From contig OZ241359.1 in the NCBI GenBank assembly GCA_965199705.1, positions 1,178,001-1,242,000 on the forward strand: a stretch of 64,000 bases of DNA, written 5' to 3'. This stretch comes from Azophilus sp965199705 (lineage in GTDB: Bacteria; Pseudomonadota; Gammaproteobacteria; Pseudomonadales; Azotimanducaceae). Shown here piece after piece: positions 33,649 to 41,434 of this stretch. The first letter of the stretch is position 1; each line of letters opens with the position of its first letter. The position numbers were made by a program, and so were the translations under genes. A model generated the notes under the pieces. That model saw only the letters and a list, made by a program, of their open reading frames with translations, was not told the origin of the DNA and did not search any database.

Positions 33649-34642
33649 TCCGGCATTCAAGCGTTTTGCCACCGACCAGGAAGTGCGCTGGTGTCCTGGC
33701 TGTGGCGACTACGCCATTCTCAAGTCGGTACAGCGCACCCTGGCGGAGCTCGGCGCCCTGCCGGAGCAGACGGTATTCGTATCCGGCATAGGCTGCGCTT
33801 CGCGGCTGCCCTACTACATCGAATCCTACGGCTTTCATACCATCCACGGGCGCGCGCCGGCGGTCGCCACAGGCGTCAAGCTGGCCAACCCGGCGCTGGA
33901 CGTCTGGGTCATCACCGGCGACGGCGATGGGCTTTCCATTGGCGGCAATCACCTGCTGCATGCGCTCCGGCGCAATGTGAATCTAAATATTCTGTTGTTC
34001 AACAATGAGATATATGGTCTGACGAAGGGCCAATACTCGCCCACTTCACGGCCTGGCACGCGCAGCCCGTCAAGCCCGCGCGGTTCGGTGGACAGCCCTG
34101 TGTCGCCAGGCGCCTTTGCAGTCGGCGCCGGCGCCGGTTTCATTGCTCGCGGCATAGACACGGATCAGAAGGGGTTGCCGGGCATCCTTGCTGCTGCCCG
34201 CAATCATCCGGGCGCTGCCTTCGTGGAAATCCTGCAGAACTGTATCGTCTATAACAAGGACGTATTCGATGCGGTAGTCAATCGCAAGACGGCTGCCGAA
34301 ACCCAGTTGCATGTGCGCCACGGCGAACCCTTGCGCTTCGGGGTGGATGGCGCCAGGGGCATTCGTCTGAACGCCGAGAAGCTGACGCTCGAAGCGGTAT
34401 CCGTAGCCGACGCGGGCGAGCATGCGATCCTTGTGCACGATGAGACCAACCCGACCCTGGCGCAGATGCTGCTTGGCCTGGAGCCGCCGATGCCGGTTGC
34501 CTTCGGGGTGATCCATCGCAAGGGCCGGCCGGCGTTTGAAGAGGCCTTCTGGCAAGCCAGATCGGGCGGACGCCGACAGAAGATCCAGAACCTGTTGCGC
34601 CAGGGGAACCTCCTGGTCCGGACATCGCGCCAGGGGCCGTGA
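33641..34642 (+). CDS. korB: 2-oxoacid:acceptor oxidoreductase, beta (TPP-binding) subunit
   Basis: A 333-residue subunit. The N-terminal WCPGCGDYAIL supplies two Cys of the iron-sulfur site. GIGCASRLPYY follows, and the thiamine-diphosphate motif is GDGDGLSIGGNHLLHALRRN, ending in the NN of LFNNEIYG. The Thr-Lys-Gly-Gln-Tyr-Ser-Pro-Thr stretch after it is typical of the KorB class. ATG 33641 overlaps the alpha gene's end, arguing for coupled translation and equal subunit amounts. The C-terminal ~50 residues (KGRPAFEEAFWQARSGGRRQ) look like the usual basic tail. Confidence 0.9.
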   Translation: MADPAFKRFATDQEVRWCPGCGDYAILKSVQRTLAELGALPEQTVFVSGIGCASRLPYYIESYGFHTIHGRAPAVATGVKLANPALDVWVITGDGDGLSIGGNHLLHALRRNVNLNILLFNNEIYGLTKGQYSPTSRPGTRSPSSPRGSVDSPVSPGAFAVGAGAGFIARGIDTDQKGLPGILAAARNHPGAAFVEILQNCIVYNKDVFDAVVNRKTAAETQLHVRHGEPLRFGVDGARGIRLNAEKLTLEAVSVADAGEHAILVHDETNPTLAQMLLGLEPPMPVAFGVIHRKGRPAFEEAFWQARSGGRRQKIQNLLRQGNLLVRTSRQGP

Positions 34643-35195
34643 TGATCGCGCCGGATTTTGTCCGTCTGCGAAAGACAAGCAAGCGCGCGGCAAGCGCAGT
34701 TTGTAACCGGCACAGAGCTTCAATATCAAAGACAACCAATTGAAAGATAGATAAAAGCATCCCGCCCTATCAGCGCCCTGGCGCAATATCCGGGCCAAAC
34801 CATCGAAGGGCAGAGGGCAGCCGCGCCTGAGCGCCTGTCCGGTTCACCGGGGCCTCGCATCATGTGATGCCAGGCCCGCAACCGGGCTGGGTGTTTCCCC
34901 AGCCCGAAGATTTCGCCGAAGGCCACGAAGATCGTCGCCCGTGGCGCCACATCCGCTGCGCGTCCGAGATTCACCCGCCGGCCAGTGCGAAAGCGCCTTG
35001 CCGGGGCGCCGGATTTCGGCGCCGGCGCCGCGCGGATTCTGCTGTCAATGCGCCGCGATTTGCAGGCCCATTCTGCATTCCGGCATCAGTCTGGCTCTGA
35101 TTCAGGGAAACAACCCGGAACCTCGCCGGCGGTCGTAGCGCCGGCGCGCCCAAGCGCGGATAGTGGCCGCTCCTTTCAAATATTGGAGCATGCTC
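34643..35195. other. Long intergenic region upstream of double-glycine peptide genes
   Basis: About 550 bases with no convincing gene. A perfect 9-bp stem (34883-34891 with 34898-34906, six-base loop) could form an RNA hairpin, but no T-run follows, so it is not a typical terminator. The rest is GC-rich and repetitive in GCC/GGC. Promoter and 5' leader for the two small peptide genes presumably lie here. GGAG at 35185-35188 is the ribosome site for the first. Confidence 0.5.
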
Positions 35196-35429
35196 ATGCG
35201 TGAATTGAATCAGAACGAGTTGCAGGCCGCTTCCGGCGGCGTCGCGCCACTGGTGGTCCTTGCGGTTGCGATTGCCTCCCATGTGGTGCGCCATACCGCA
35301 GTGCGCGCCGCTACCAACGGCTTCGGCACGGGCGCGACTGCGGCGGCGGCCGGGCAATACATCCGTGGCCTGGACTTCGGCCGCAGTGAAGCCGCGGTCA
35401 ACGGCGCGCAGACCGTCGGCTCGCCTTGA
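35196..35429 (+). CDS. Double-glycine-leader small peptide (bacteriocin-like precursor 1)
   Basis: A 77-residue peptide starting MRELNQNELQAASGG, which has the spacing of double-glycine leaders cut by C39-peptidase ABC exporters (Leu/Glu in the leader, Gly-Gly at 14-15). The predicted mature part is 62 residues. It opens with a hydrophobic helix (VAPLVVLAVAIASHVV), then a Gly/Ala-rich segment with GFGTGATAAAAG and a polar tail. It has no Cys. The ribosome site GGAG lies 7 bases before the ATG. A second gene with almost the same leader follows after 38 bases, giving the architecture of a two-peptide class IIb bacteriocin. No C39 exporter or obvious immunity gene is in the window, so this is a candidate only; other double-glycine signals such as secreted proteins of unknown role are possible. 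Confidence 0.65.
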   Translation: MRELNQNELQAASGGVAPLVVLAVAIASHVVRHTAVRAATNGFGTGATAAAAGQYIRGLDFGRSEAAVNGAQTVGSP

Positions 35430-35467
35430 TGGCAACACCCACAGATATTCGGATGGAGGAGTACCCG

Positions 35468-35683
35468 ATGCGTGAACTGTCGATGAATGAACTCTCAGTC
35501 GCCTCTGGCGGCGTTGTGCCTCTGATCGTTTATGGCATTGCTGGCGCGGTGGTCGGCGCGGCGACTCAGATTCTGTTGAGCCCAAGCCCAAGCACTCCGC
35601 AGCCGCAACCGCAGGCGCCACCTCGTGGTTGTCCGGCGCCGGGTTCCGGTTCGGCGCCCAATGGCGCTGGCGCACCCGGCTAG
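35468..35683 (+). CDS. Double-glycine-leader small peptide (bacteriocin-like precursor 2)
   Basis: A 71-residue peptide starting MRELSMNELSVASGG, a leader matching the preceding peptide at 11 of 15 positions. The predicted mature region (56 residues) starts with a strongly hydrophobic GxxxA-rich helix (VVPLIVYGIAGAVVGAAT) and ends in a flexible tail of repeated Pro-Ser and Pro-Gln pairs with a single Cys (PPRGCPAPG). GGAGGAG at 35455-35461 is an excellent ribosome site 6 bases from ATG 35468, stronger than for peptide 1. A hairpin terminator follows about 30 bases after the stop. It is likely transcribed with peptide 1. The matching leaders mean both go through the same exporter. Confidence 0.65.
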   Translation: MRELSMNELSVASGGVVPLIVYGIAGAVVGAATQILLSPSPSTPQPQPQAPPRGCPAPGSGSAPNGAGAPG

Positions 35684-35711
35684 CAGGTCGGGCTGACGAC
35701 CAGCCTGAGGA

Positions 35712-35757
35712 GACGGGCAGTGGATGTTGCCCTGTCAGCATCCGCTGCCCCGTCTTT
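35712..35757 (+). terminator. Predicted rho-independent terminator after the peptide genes
   Basis: A GC-rich imperfect inverted repeat (35712-35726 with 35739-35754; one bulge and one mismatch) is followed by TTT at 35755-35757. It sits about 30 bases after the second peptide gene and would end the two-gene transcript. The T-run is short. Confidence 0.5.
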
Positions 35758-35820
35758 CCCGCCCGACACCTGGCCCCCGTATGGTGTCAGGGGCCGAGAC
35801 GCCCTGGCGCAGCATCCGGC

Positions 35821-36966
35821 TCAGAGCGCATCCGCCAGGGCGTGCACCAGCGCCCTGCGGTGCGCGCTCAGGTCTTCGCCTGTCGCCTGACGCCAGGCGC
35901 CATGCTGGGCGATGACGATGTTGCGAGTCGGGTCCACCCAGATCATCTGGCCAAAGATGCCGAGCGCAGCGACCCTGCCTTCCCCAAGGCGCCACCAGTA
36001 ATAGCCATAGCCCTCGTCTGCCGGTGAAGCCGCCAGCGATTGTGCGACATAGCCTTGTGGCAGGATGCGTCTGCCCGAGGGCGTGACGCCATCGCGCAGC
36101 AGGAACAGGCCGATGCGGGCATAGTCGCGCAGGGTGGCGTTGATGCAGCAGCCGCCGTATTCGACGCCGCCTGCCTCATGCAGCAGCCAGCTGGCGTTCG
36201 CCTCCATGCCGAATGGCCGCCAGATGCGATGGCTCAGGTAGGTGCTCAGGTTGTTGCCGATGGCTGCCCGCAGCACGGCGCCGGCGATGCTGGTTTCGCC
36301 AGTGTTGTAGTTGAATCGGCTGCCGGGGGCTGCGGCGCGCGGCAGCTCCCGCATGTAGTCGATCAGCCCCATGCCGCCGCCAGGCGCGAGCGCCGTATCC
36401 GATTCGGCGTCGGTATAGTCTTCGTTCCAGGCCACCCCGGAGGCCATTTGCAGTATCTGGCGGATGCTCACCGAGTCGTAGGCGCCGCCCTTCAATCTGG
36501 GCAGATAATCCACCACCCGTTCATCCGGGCTCCTGATGTAGCCATCCCTGAGTGCCGCGCCATACAGCAGCGACACCACGGACTTGGCCACCGAGAACGA
36601 AATCCAGCGGCTGGCCGAGGAATTGCCAAGGCCATAGCGTTCCAGCATGACCTTGTCGTCCTTGATGGCGATCAGGCCGGCGATGCGTTGGCCTTGCATG
36701 TAGTCATCGATACGATGGCGCTCGCCTCCGAATACATAGCGAAACCCGGAGAAGTCCCGCTCGCCCGGCAGCAGCGGATAGGGCAGTGGCCCGGCGGCGA
36801 TCTCGCGGGTCGGAAACAGCCGGTCGATGGATCTGTAGCCCAGCACCTGCTGCGGGGCGGACCAGAAGAGGATACCGGCGTCGCCATGCACCTGCGGCGG
36901 GTCCTCGGCCTGGCCGACGGCGGCAGTCAGGGTCAGGGCTAGCAACAGCGGTTTCACATGCGTCAT
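35821..36966 (-). CDS. Serine hydrolase, class C beta-lactamase/6-aminohexanoate-dimer hydrolase family
   Basis: A 381-residue exported enzyme. The signal peptide covers about residues 1-20 (PLLLALTLTAAVGQA). The catalytic SxxK is SVAK in SFSVAKSVVSLL near residue 127, with YNT in FNYNTGETS near residue 217 as the Tyr-x-Asn/Thr element. A late HGAW stretch could stand for the KTG box. The overall order is like NylB-type esterases/amidases. A true beta-lactamase is unlikely, because these family members act mainly on short amides and esters. It converges on the peptide genes and is divergent from the acyl-CoA dehydrogenase operon. Confidence 0.85.
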   Translation of the reverse strand: MTHVKPLLLALTLTAAVGQAEDPPQVHGDAGILFWSAPQQVLGYRSIDRLFPTREIAAGPLPYPLLPGERDFSGFRYVFGGERHRIDDYMQGQRIAGLIAIKDDKVMLERYGLGNSSASRWISFSVAKSVVSLLYGAALRDGYIRSPDERVVDYLPRLKGGAYDSVSIRQILQMASGVAWNEDYTDAESDTALAPGGGMGLIDYMRELPRAAAPGSRFNYNTGETSIAGAVLRAAIGNNLSTYLSHRIWRPFGMEANASWLLHEAGGVEYGGCCINATLRDYARIGLFLLRDGVTPSGRRILPQGYVAQSLAASPADEGYGYYWWRLGEGRVAALGIFGQMIWVDPTRNIVIAQHGAWRQATGEDLSAHRRALVHALADAL

Positions 36967-37054
36967 GGCGATTCCGATCGGGTTCTGCGGCCTGGCGAGA
37001 TATGCGGGTTAGAATGATCGGCCTTCTGCTACGCAACTTCAATGAGGGGAGCCC

Positions 37055-38314
37055 ATGTCGAGCGCCGATGGCCTGAACGCCGATCTCTACGATCTCACCA
37101 TGTCACAGGAGGCCGAGCCGCTGCTGGCCGCCGTCAAGCAACACATCGTCGAAAATGTGGATCCGATTGTCGAGGAATTCTTTCGCCTCGGCGAGGGGCG
37201 CGCGGATCGCTGGAGCTGGGCGCCCGGGCAACTGGAGCTGCTTGAGGGCGCCAAGGACAAGGCCAAGGCGGCCGGCCTCTGGAACTTCTTTCTGCCGGAT
37301 GCGGACACCGGCGAAGGGTTGAAGAATCTTGATTACGCCTACATTGCCGCCGAGCTGGGCAAGAGTCCATTGGCTTCCGAGAGCCTCAATTGCAGCGCTC
37401 CGGACACCGGCAACATGGAGGTGCTGGAGCGTGTGGGCACCGAAGCGCAGAAAGAGCGTTGGCTGAAGCCGCTGCTGGAGGGTGAAATCCGTTCCGCCTA
37501 TGCCATGACCGAGCCTGATCTGGCGTCTTCGGACGCCAAGAATGTCGGCATGCAGGCGCTGCTTGAAGGTGATGAGTGGGTGCTGAACGGTGAGAAGTAC
37601 TATATCTCCGGCGCTGGCGATCCGCGTTGCAAGATCATGATCTGCATGGTCAAGACCAGCCCGGAGGCGCCGCCGCATCAGCAGCAGTCGCAGATTCTCG
37701 TGCCGATGGACACCCCTGGCGTCGAAGTCCTCGGCCCGATGCACGTGTTTGGCCACGATGACGCGCCGCATGGCCACATGCACCTGCGTTTCACTGATGT
37801 TCGCGTGCCGAAAGAGAACATCCTGCTCGGCGAGGGCAGGGGATTCGAGATTTCTCAGGTGCGCCTGGGCCCTGGCCGGATCCATCACTGCATGCGCTCC
37901 ATCGGCCAGGCGGAAAAGGCGCTTGATCTGATGGTGCGCCGCGGCCTTGGGCGGCAGGCTTTTGGCCGACCCATCGCCCATCTCGGCAAGAACATTGAAG
38001 TGATCTCCCGCGCCCGCATCGAAATCGAGGCGATGCGCCTGATGGTGTTGCAGGCGGCCAGAGCCATGGACGTGCTCGGCAATCAGGAAGCCAGGGTGTG
38101 GGTGCACATGGTCAAGGCGATGGTGCCGGAGCGGGTCTGTCAGATCATCGACCAGGCCATTCAGATACACGGCGCCACGGGCGTCTCGCAGTGGACGCCG
38201 CTGGCTGACATGTACACGGGGCAGCGCACATTGCGCCTCGCCGATGGCCCGGATGAGGTGCATCATCTGGTGGTCGGGCGCGCGGAACTGCGCAAGTACA
38301 GCGACATTGCCTGA
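37055..38314 (+). CDS. Acyl-CoA dehydrogenase (ACAD10/11-like)
   Basis: A 419-residue FAD enzyme that makes a trans-2-enoyl-CoA. FAD-binding AYAMTEPDLASSDA lies near residue 150, and the helical C-domain has GRQAFGRPIAHLGKN near 305. Near the end ADGPDEVHHLVVGR gives the catalytic-acid position typical of the ACAD11-type branch. The ribosome site AGGGGAG lies 3-4 bases before ATG 37055. It heads an apparent operon with an alpha/beta hydrolase, a thioredoxin-fusion protein, a UGSC selenoprotein and nadA, all spaced by under about 75 bases. The substrate chain is not evident. Confidence 0.9.
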   Translation: MSSADGLNADLYDLTMSQEAEPLLAAVKQHIVENVDPIVEEFFRLGEGRADRWSWAPGQLELLEGAKDKAKAAGLWNFFLPDADTGEGLKNLDYAYIAAELGKSPLASESLNCSAPDTGNMEVLERVGTEAQKERWLKPLLEGEIRSAYAMTEPDLASSDAKNVGMQALLEGDEWVLNGEKYYISGAGDPRCKIMICMVKTSPEAPPHQQQSQILVPMDTPGVEVLGPMHVFGHDDAPHGHMHLRFTDVRVPKENILLGEGRGFEISQVRLGPGRIHHCMRSIGQAEKALDLMVRRGLGRQAFGRPIAHLGKNIEVISRARIEIEAMRLMVLQAARAMDVLGNQEARVWVHMVKAMVPERVCQIIDQAIQIHGATGVSQWTPLADMYTGQRTLRLADGPDEVHHLVVGRAELRKYSDIA

Positions 38315-38323
38315 GATCTCCGT

Positions 38324-39229
38324 GTGCCCGCTCCCAGGCTTCACAGGCTAGGCGTCAATGGCACGCAACTGGCGTACTTCGAGCATGGTGCGCCGCAGCA
38401 GGGCCGCCCGACTCTGCTGTTCGTGCACGCCACCGGCTTTCACGGGCGCGTTTGGGACAGCGTCATTGCGCGGCTTGGCGACTGCCACTGCATCGCCGTC
38501 GAGCAGCGCGGCCATGGCCGCAGCGAAAGCCGCAAGGTCGATCACTGGCAGGTGTTCCACGATGATCTGACGGCCTTCGTGCAGGCCCTGGGCTTGTCGC
38601 GCCTGATCGGCGTCGGCCACTCGATGGGCGCGCACGTGCTGGTGCCGACAGCGCTGGCCACCGACGCCTTCGAGCGCTTGCTGCTGCTGGATCCGACCAT
38701 CATGGATCCAGATGCCTACGGTGTGTCGTTGCCCTGGCCGGAGCTGAAGGACGGCGAGCATCCGGTGGCCCGCCGCTACAATCGCTTCGAGTCCGCAGAG
38801 GACATGATGCAGCGTCTGCGCCACAAGGGTTCGTATCATCTCTTTGATCCGGAAGTTTTTCGCGACTACTGCGAACATGGCCTGCTGGCAGTCGGCGAGG
38901 GCATGACGCTGGCCTGCCTGCCGGAGGTGGAAGCCGCAATCTACCTGAGTTCCAGAACCAGCGAGCGCATCTTCGAGAGCGTCGATGCGCTCGATATTCC
39001 GGTTCTGGTGGTGCGCGCCAGGGCGCCGGTTGGCGAGCGCGGCATCATGGATCTGGGCACTTCGCCGACCTGGCCGGGTCTCGCGGCGCGGTTTCCGCAG
39101 GGCCGGGAGATTTATCGCCCGGACCTGTCGCATTTCATTCCCATGCAGGCCCCCGCCGAGACCGCGACGCTGATTCTGGACGAGATGTCCGCCTGGGTTG
39201 GCGCCCGGGCCAGCGCTGAAGCGGGCTGA
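38324..39229 (+). CDS. Alpha/beta hydrolase
   Basis: A 301-residue hydrolase. The oxyanion region HATGFHGRVWD lies near residue 35, the nucleophile elbow GHSMGAH near residue 105 (Ser), an acid Asp is likely in the region VLVVRARAPVGERG, and the catalytic His is in PDLSHFIPMQAP near the end. Start is GTG 38324, 9 bases after the dehydrogenase stop. The substrate is unknown. Its place between an acyl-CoA dehydrogenase and the UGSC genes suggests ester or lactone hydrolysis in the same pathway. Confidence 0.83.
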   Translation: MPAPRLHRLGVNGTQLAYFEHGAPQQGRPTLLFVHATGFHGRVWDSVIARLGDCHCIAVEQRGHGRSESRKVDHWQVFHDDLTAFVQALGLSRLIGVGHSMGAHVLVPTALATDAFERLLLLDPTIMDPDAYGVSLPWPELKDGEHPVARRYNRFESAEDMMQRLRHKGSYHLFDPEVFRDYCEHGLLAVGEGMTLACLPEVEAAIYLSSRTSERIFESVDALDIPVLVVRARAPVGERGIMDLGTSPTWPGLAARFPQGREIYRPDLSHFIPMQAPAETATLILDEMSAWVGARASAEAG

Positions 39230-39232
39230 GCG

Positions 39233-40843
39233 ATGGCCCTGCCAGTGCAGGAATTGTCGCCATGCCTGCTGACTGACGCCGGCGGCCAGGCGGTTTCATT
39301 TCCGGGCGAGCGCCCGGCCTTGATCTGCGTCGTCAAGGAAGACTGTCCCACCTGTCGGGAAGTCATGCCTGTGCTGGAAGCGCTGCATTCGGCGCTTGCC
39401 CCGTACCTGGATCTCTACCTGGTGGGCCAGACGCTTGAGGGCAACAGGTTGCTGGCGCAGAAGCATGCAGGCTTGCCGCCTCTGCTGGATGACAGCGGTC
39501 TGAAGGCGTCCTTTGCCTGGCGGGTGGATGTGGTGCCGAGCCTGTTTGTCCCGGACGCGACCGGGGAAATGCACAGCAAGCTGGAAGGCTTCAGCCGCGC
39601 GGAGTGGCAAGATGCGCTGGCAGCGCTTGCCGAGCGCCTGAACGCGCCATCGCCGATCGTCGACTGGACGGTCTATCCGGAATGGCGCGCCGGTTGCGGC
39701 TCCCTCTCCGCCGATCCTGTCAACGCTGTCCGGCTGCAGGCGGAATCTGCCAACAGTCCTCTGCGCGCACGCCGGATCGAGCTCGGCGCACAGGAGGACC
39801 CGGTCGAGCGATTGTTCGAGCTCGGCTTCGGCGATGGCCTGCCGTTGACGCCGCCAACGCCGGAGCGGGTGCTCGATATGTTGGCTGGAACCGAGCGCCC
39901 GGCGCAGGAAGTGGTCGCCATCGTGCCGCCCAATCTGGGTGAGGCCACGGTCGAGAAGGTGGCGATCAATGCGGTCATGGCTGGCTGCACACCTGCCTGT
40001 CTGCCTGTGGTGCTGGCTGCCCTGGAGGCGGTATGCACAGATGAATTCAACATCCACGGGGTCATGGCCACCACCATGGGGGCAGCGCCCGTACTGGTGG
40101 TCAATGGGCCGATCCGCAAACAACTTGGCATGAACATGCAACTCGGCGCGCTCGGCCAGGGCAACCGGGCCAACGCCACCATCGGCCGGGCGCTGCGCCT
40201 GGCGATCCGCAATCTCGGCGGCGCCGTGCCAGGCGGTACGGAACGCTCGACGCTTGGCAGCCCGCTCAAGATCACCATGTGCTTCCCGGAATGGGAAGAA
40301 CGCAGCCCCTGGCAGCCACTGCACGTGGAGCGCGGCTTTGCCGAGGAAGATTCTGTGGTGACTGCCTTTGCTGCGAGCAGCGGCCCGACGCTGATGGTCG
40401 ATCAGGACGCCCGCACCGGCGCCCATCTGGCCGGCAGTTTCGGCCTCTGTCTGGATACCGTCTTCCATCCGCGCGCGCGCCGGGCCACCGAGGTCTTGCT
40501 GGTGATCGCGCCTGAGCACGTGGATACTTTCGTGCGGGATGGCTACGACAAGGCGATGATTCGCGCCCGCATTCAGGCCGTGACCGCCAGGCCGATCGCA
40601 GAGCTGGCGGCGGATGAGGTGTCCGCGGTCGGCTTCAGCCAGGAAGCGCTGGAAGCGATGGGAGAGGAGGCCAGCGCGCACACGTTGTCCAAATTCAGGC
40701 GCGACGAAGACATCCACATCGTGGTGGCCGGCGCCGAAGCGGGCAAGTTCACCGGCGCCTTTCACGGCTGGGTAACCGGCCCCGTGGGTTCAGTCAGTGT
40801 TTCGCGCCGAATCGAAAGCACGGTTAAGATGGCAGGCTCCTAG
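39233..40843 (+). CDS. Thioredoxin-domain fusion protein, UGSC-linked
   Basis: A 536-residue two-part protein. Residues ~15-135 are a thioredoxin-like domain with a CPTC redox site (KEDCPTCREVMP), a cis-Pro loop (VDVVPSLFVPD) and the closing helix. From about residue 190 follows a ~340-residue domain starting ERLFELGFGDGLPLTPPTPE, which includes GCTPACLPV, a Gly/Ala-rich stretch with NIHGVMATTMG, and GALGQGNRANATIGRALRLA. I do not know a named function for this second domain, though its position beside a UGSC selenoprotein suggests a functional pair. The CPTC domain could reduce the Sec-Gly-Ser-Cys or CTTC centre of its neighbour. Gaps are 3 bases upstream and 72 bases downstream. Confidence 0.7.
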   Translation: MALPVQELSPCLLTDAGGQAVSFPGERPALICVVKEDCPTCREVMPVLEALHSALAPYLDLYLVGQTLEGNRLLAQKHAGLPPLLDDSGLKASFAWRVDVVPSLFVPDATGEMHSKLEGFSRAEWQDALAALAERLNAPSPIVDWTVYPEWRAGCGSLSADPVNAVRLQAESANSPLRARRIELGAQEDPVERLFELGFGDGLPLTPPTPERVLDMLAGTERPAQEVVAIVPPNLGEATVEKVAINAVMAGCTPACLPVVLAALEAVCTDEFNIHGVMATTMGAAPVLVVNGPIRKQLGMNMQLGALGQGNRANATIGRALRLAIRNLGGAVPGGTERSTLGSPLKITMCFPEWEERSPWQPLHVERGFAEEDSVVTAFAASSGPTLMVDQDARTGAHLAGSFGLCLDTVFHPRARRATEVLLVIAPEHVDTFVRDGYDKAMIRARIQAVTARPIAELAADEVSAVGFSQEALEAMGEEASAHTLSKFRRDEDIHIVVAGAEAGKFTGAFHGWVTGPVGSVSVSRRIESTVKMAGS

Positions 40844-40915
40844 CCGAGGACCGGTTCCACGGGAAGTCAAGCGCACCCGCGTATCCAGGGCAAACAAGCA
40901 CAGGAGACCAGGCAC

Positions 40916-41434
40916 ATGACCATGATCTTGCTCGACCCCACAGACGAACGCCAGCCGGCGCCCAGGCGCCTGGCCCCGCGCAGCGGCGCCTTGCGCGGCA
41001 ATCTGGCCTTTCTCGACATCTCCAAACCGAAGGGCAATCTGTTGATCGACCGGCTGGCCGAGCTGCTGGCGGAGCGGGCGCCGGAACTGCGGGTGCAGCG
41101 CTATGCCAAGCCCACCTTCGCCAAGCCGGCGCCGGCAGCGTTGCGTGAGGAGATCGCCGCCAACAACGACTTCGTGGTCGAGGCGCTGGCGGACTGAGGC
41201 TCCTGTACCACGTGCAGTTTGCATGACACGGTATGGTTCGAGCTTCAGGGCAAGCCGACGGTCGCCATTGCCTCTGACGCCTTTGTGGATGCGGCGGCCA
41301 CCCAGGCCGAGGCGCTCGGTATGCAGGAAGCCGCCTGCGTGTTCGTTGCGCATCCCATTCAGGACGCGACGCAAGCGGAAATGCGTGCTCGCGCGGACAC
41401 GGTTCTGGAACAACTGATTGACGCCTTGACATGA
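40916..41434 (+). CDS. UGSC-family selenoprotein (Sec at in-frame TGA)
   Basis: The frame from ATG 40916 (AGGAGA site 8 bases upstream) reads 93 residues to TGA at 41195-41197 and continues in the same phase for 78 more to TGA at 41434. Across the TGA the protein reads VVEALAD-Sec-GSCTTCSLHDTVWFE. This matches the Sec-Gly-Ser-Cys centre that names the UGSC family, followed by a CTTC redox pair. Downstream residues (GKPTVAIASDAF, VFVAHPIQD) continue the family fold. A hairpin right after the TGA fits a bacterial SECIS. The full product would be 172 residues with Sec at 94. Read without Sec it gives two meaningless halves. The stop overlaps nadA (ATGA). Function of the family is not known; a redox role with the upstream thioredoxin fusion is inferred. 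Confidence 0.88.
41206..41233 (+). promoter_or_regulatory. Candidate bacterial SECIS element
   Basis: Just after the in-frame TGA (41195-41197) lies a hairpin. An upper stem of six pairs (41211-41216 with 41220-41225, one G-U) closes a GTT loop at 41217-41219. A lower stem of four pairs (41206-41209 with 41230-41233) lies below an asymmetric internal loop. A loop starting with G and about 19 bases between TGA and loop fit the bacterial SECIS rules as I know them. Confidence 0.65.

Noticed and set aside
31783..34642. Pyruvate:ferredoxin oxidoreductase
   Set aside because: The fused gamma-alpha subunit with YPITP and a separate beta subunit fits the 2-oxoglutarate-type two-subunit class better than single-chain pyruvate enzymes.
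34883..34906. Perfect 9-bp hairpin as terminator of korB
   Set aside because: There is no T-run after the stem and it lies about 240 bases past the korB stop.
35821..36966. Antibiotic-resistance beta-lactamase
   Set aside because: SxxK and a Tyr-x-Asn-like element are present, but the overall sequence is that of NylB-type hydrolases and a clear KTG box is missing.
39296..40765. Long minus-strand frame (489 residues) opposite the thioredoxin fusion gene
   Set aside because: No start signal and no protein motifs; the plus strand encodes clear domains.
41219..41434. Separate 71-residue gene after nadA-upstream TGA
   Set aside because: It is in the same phase as the frame before the TGA and forms the C-terminal half of the UGSC selenoprotein; its ATG has no ribosome site.
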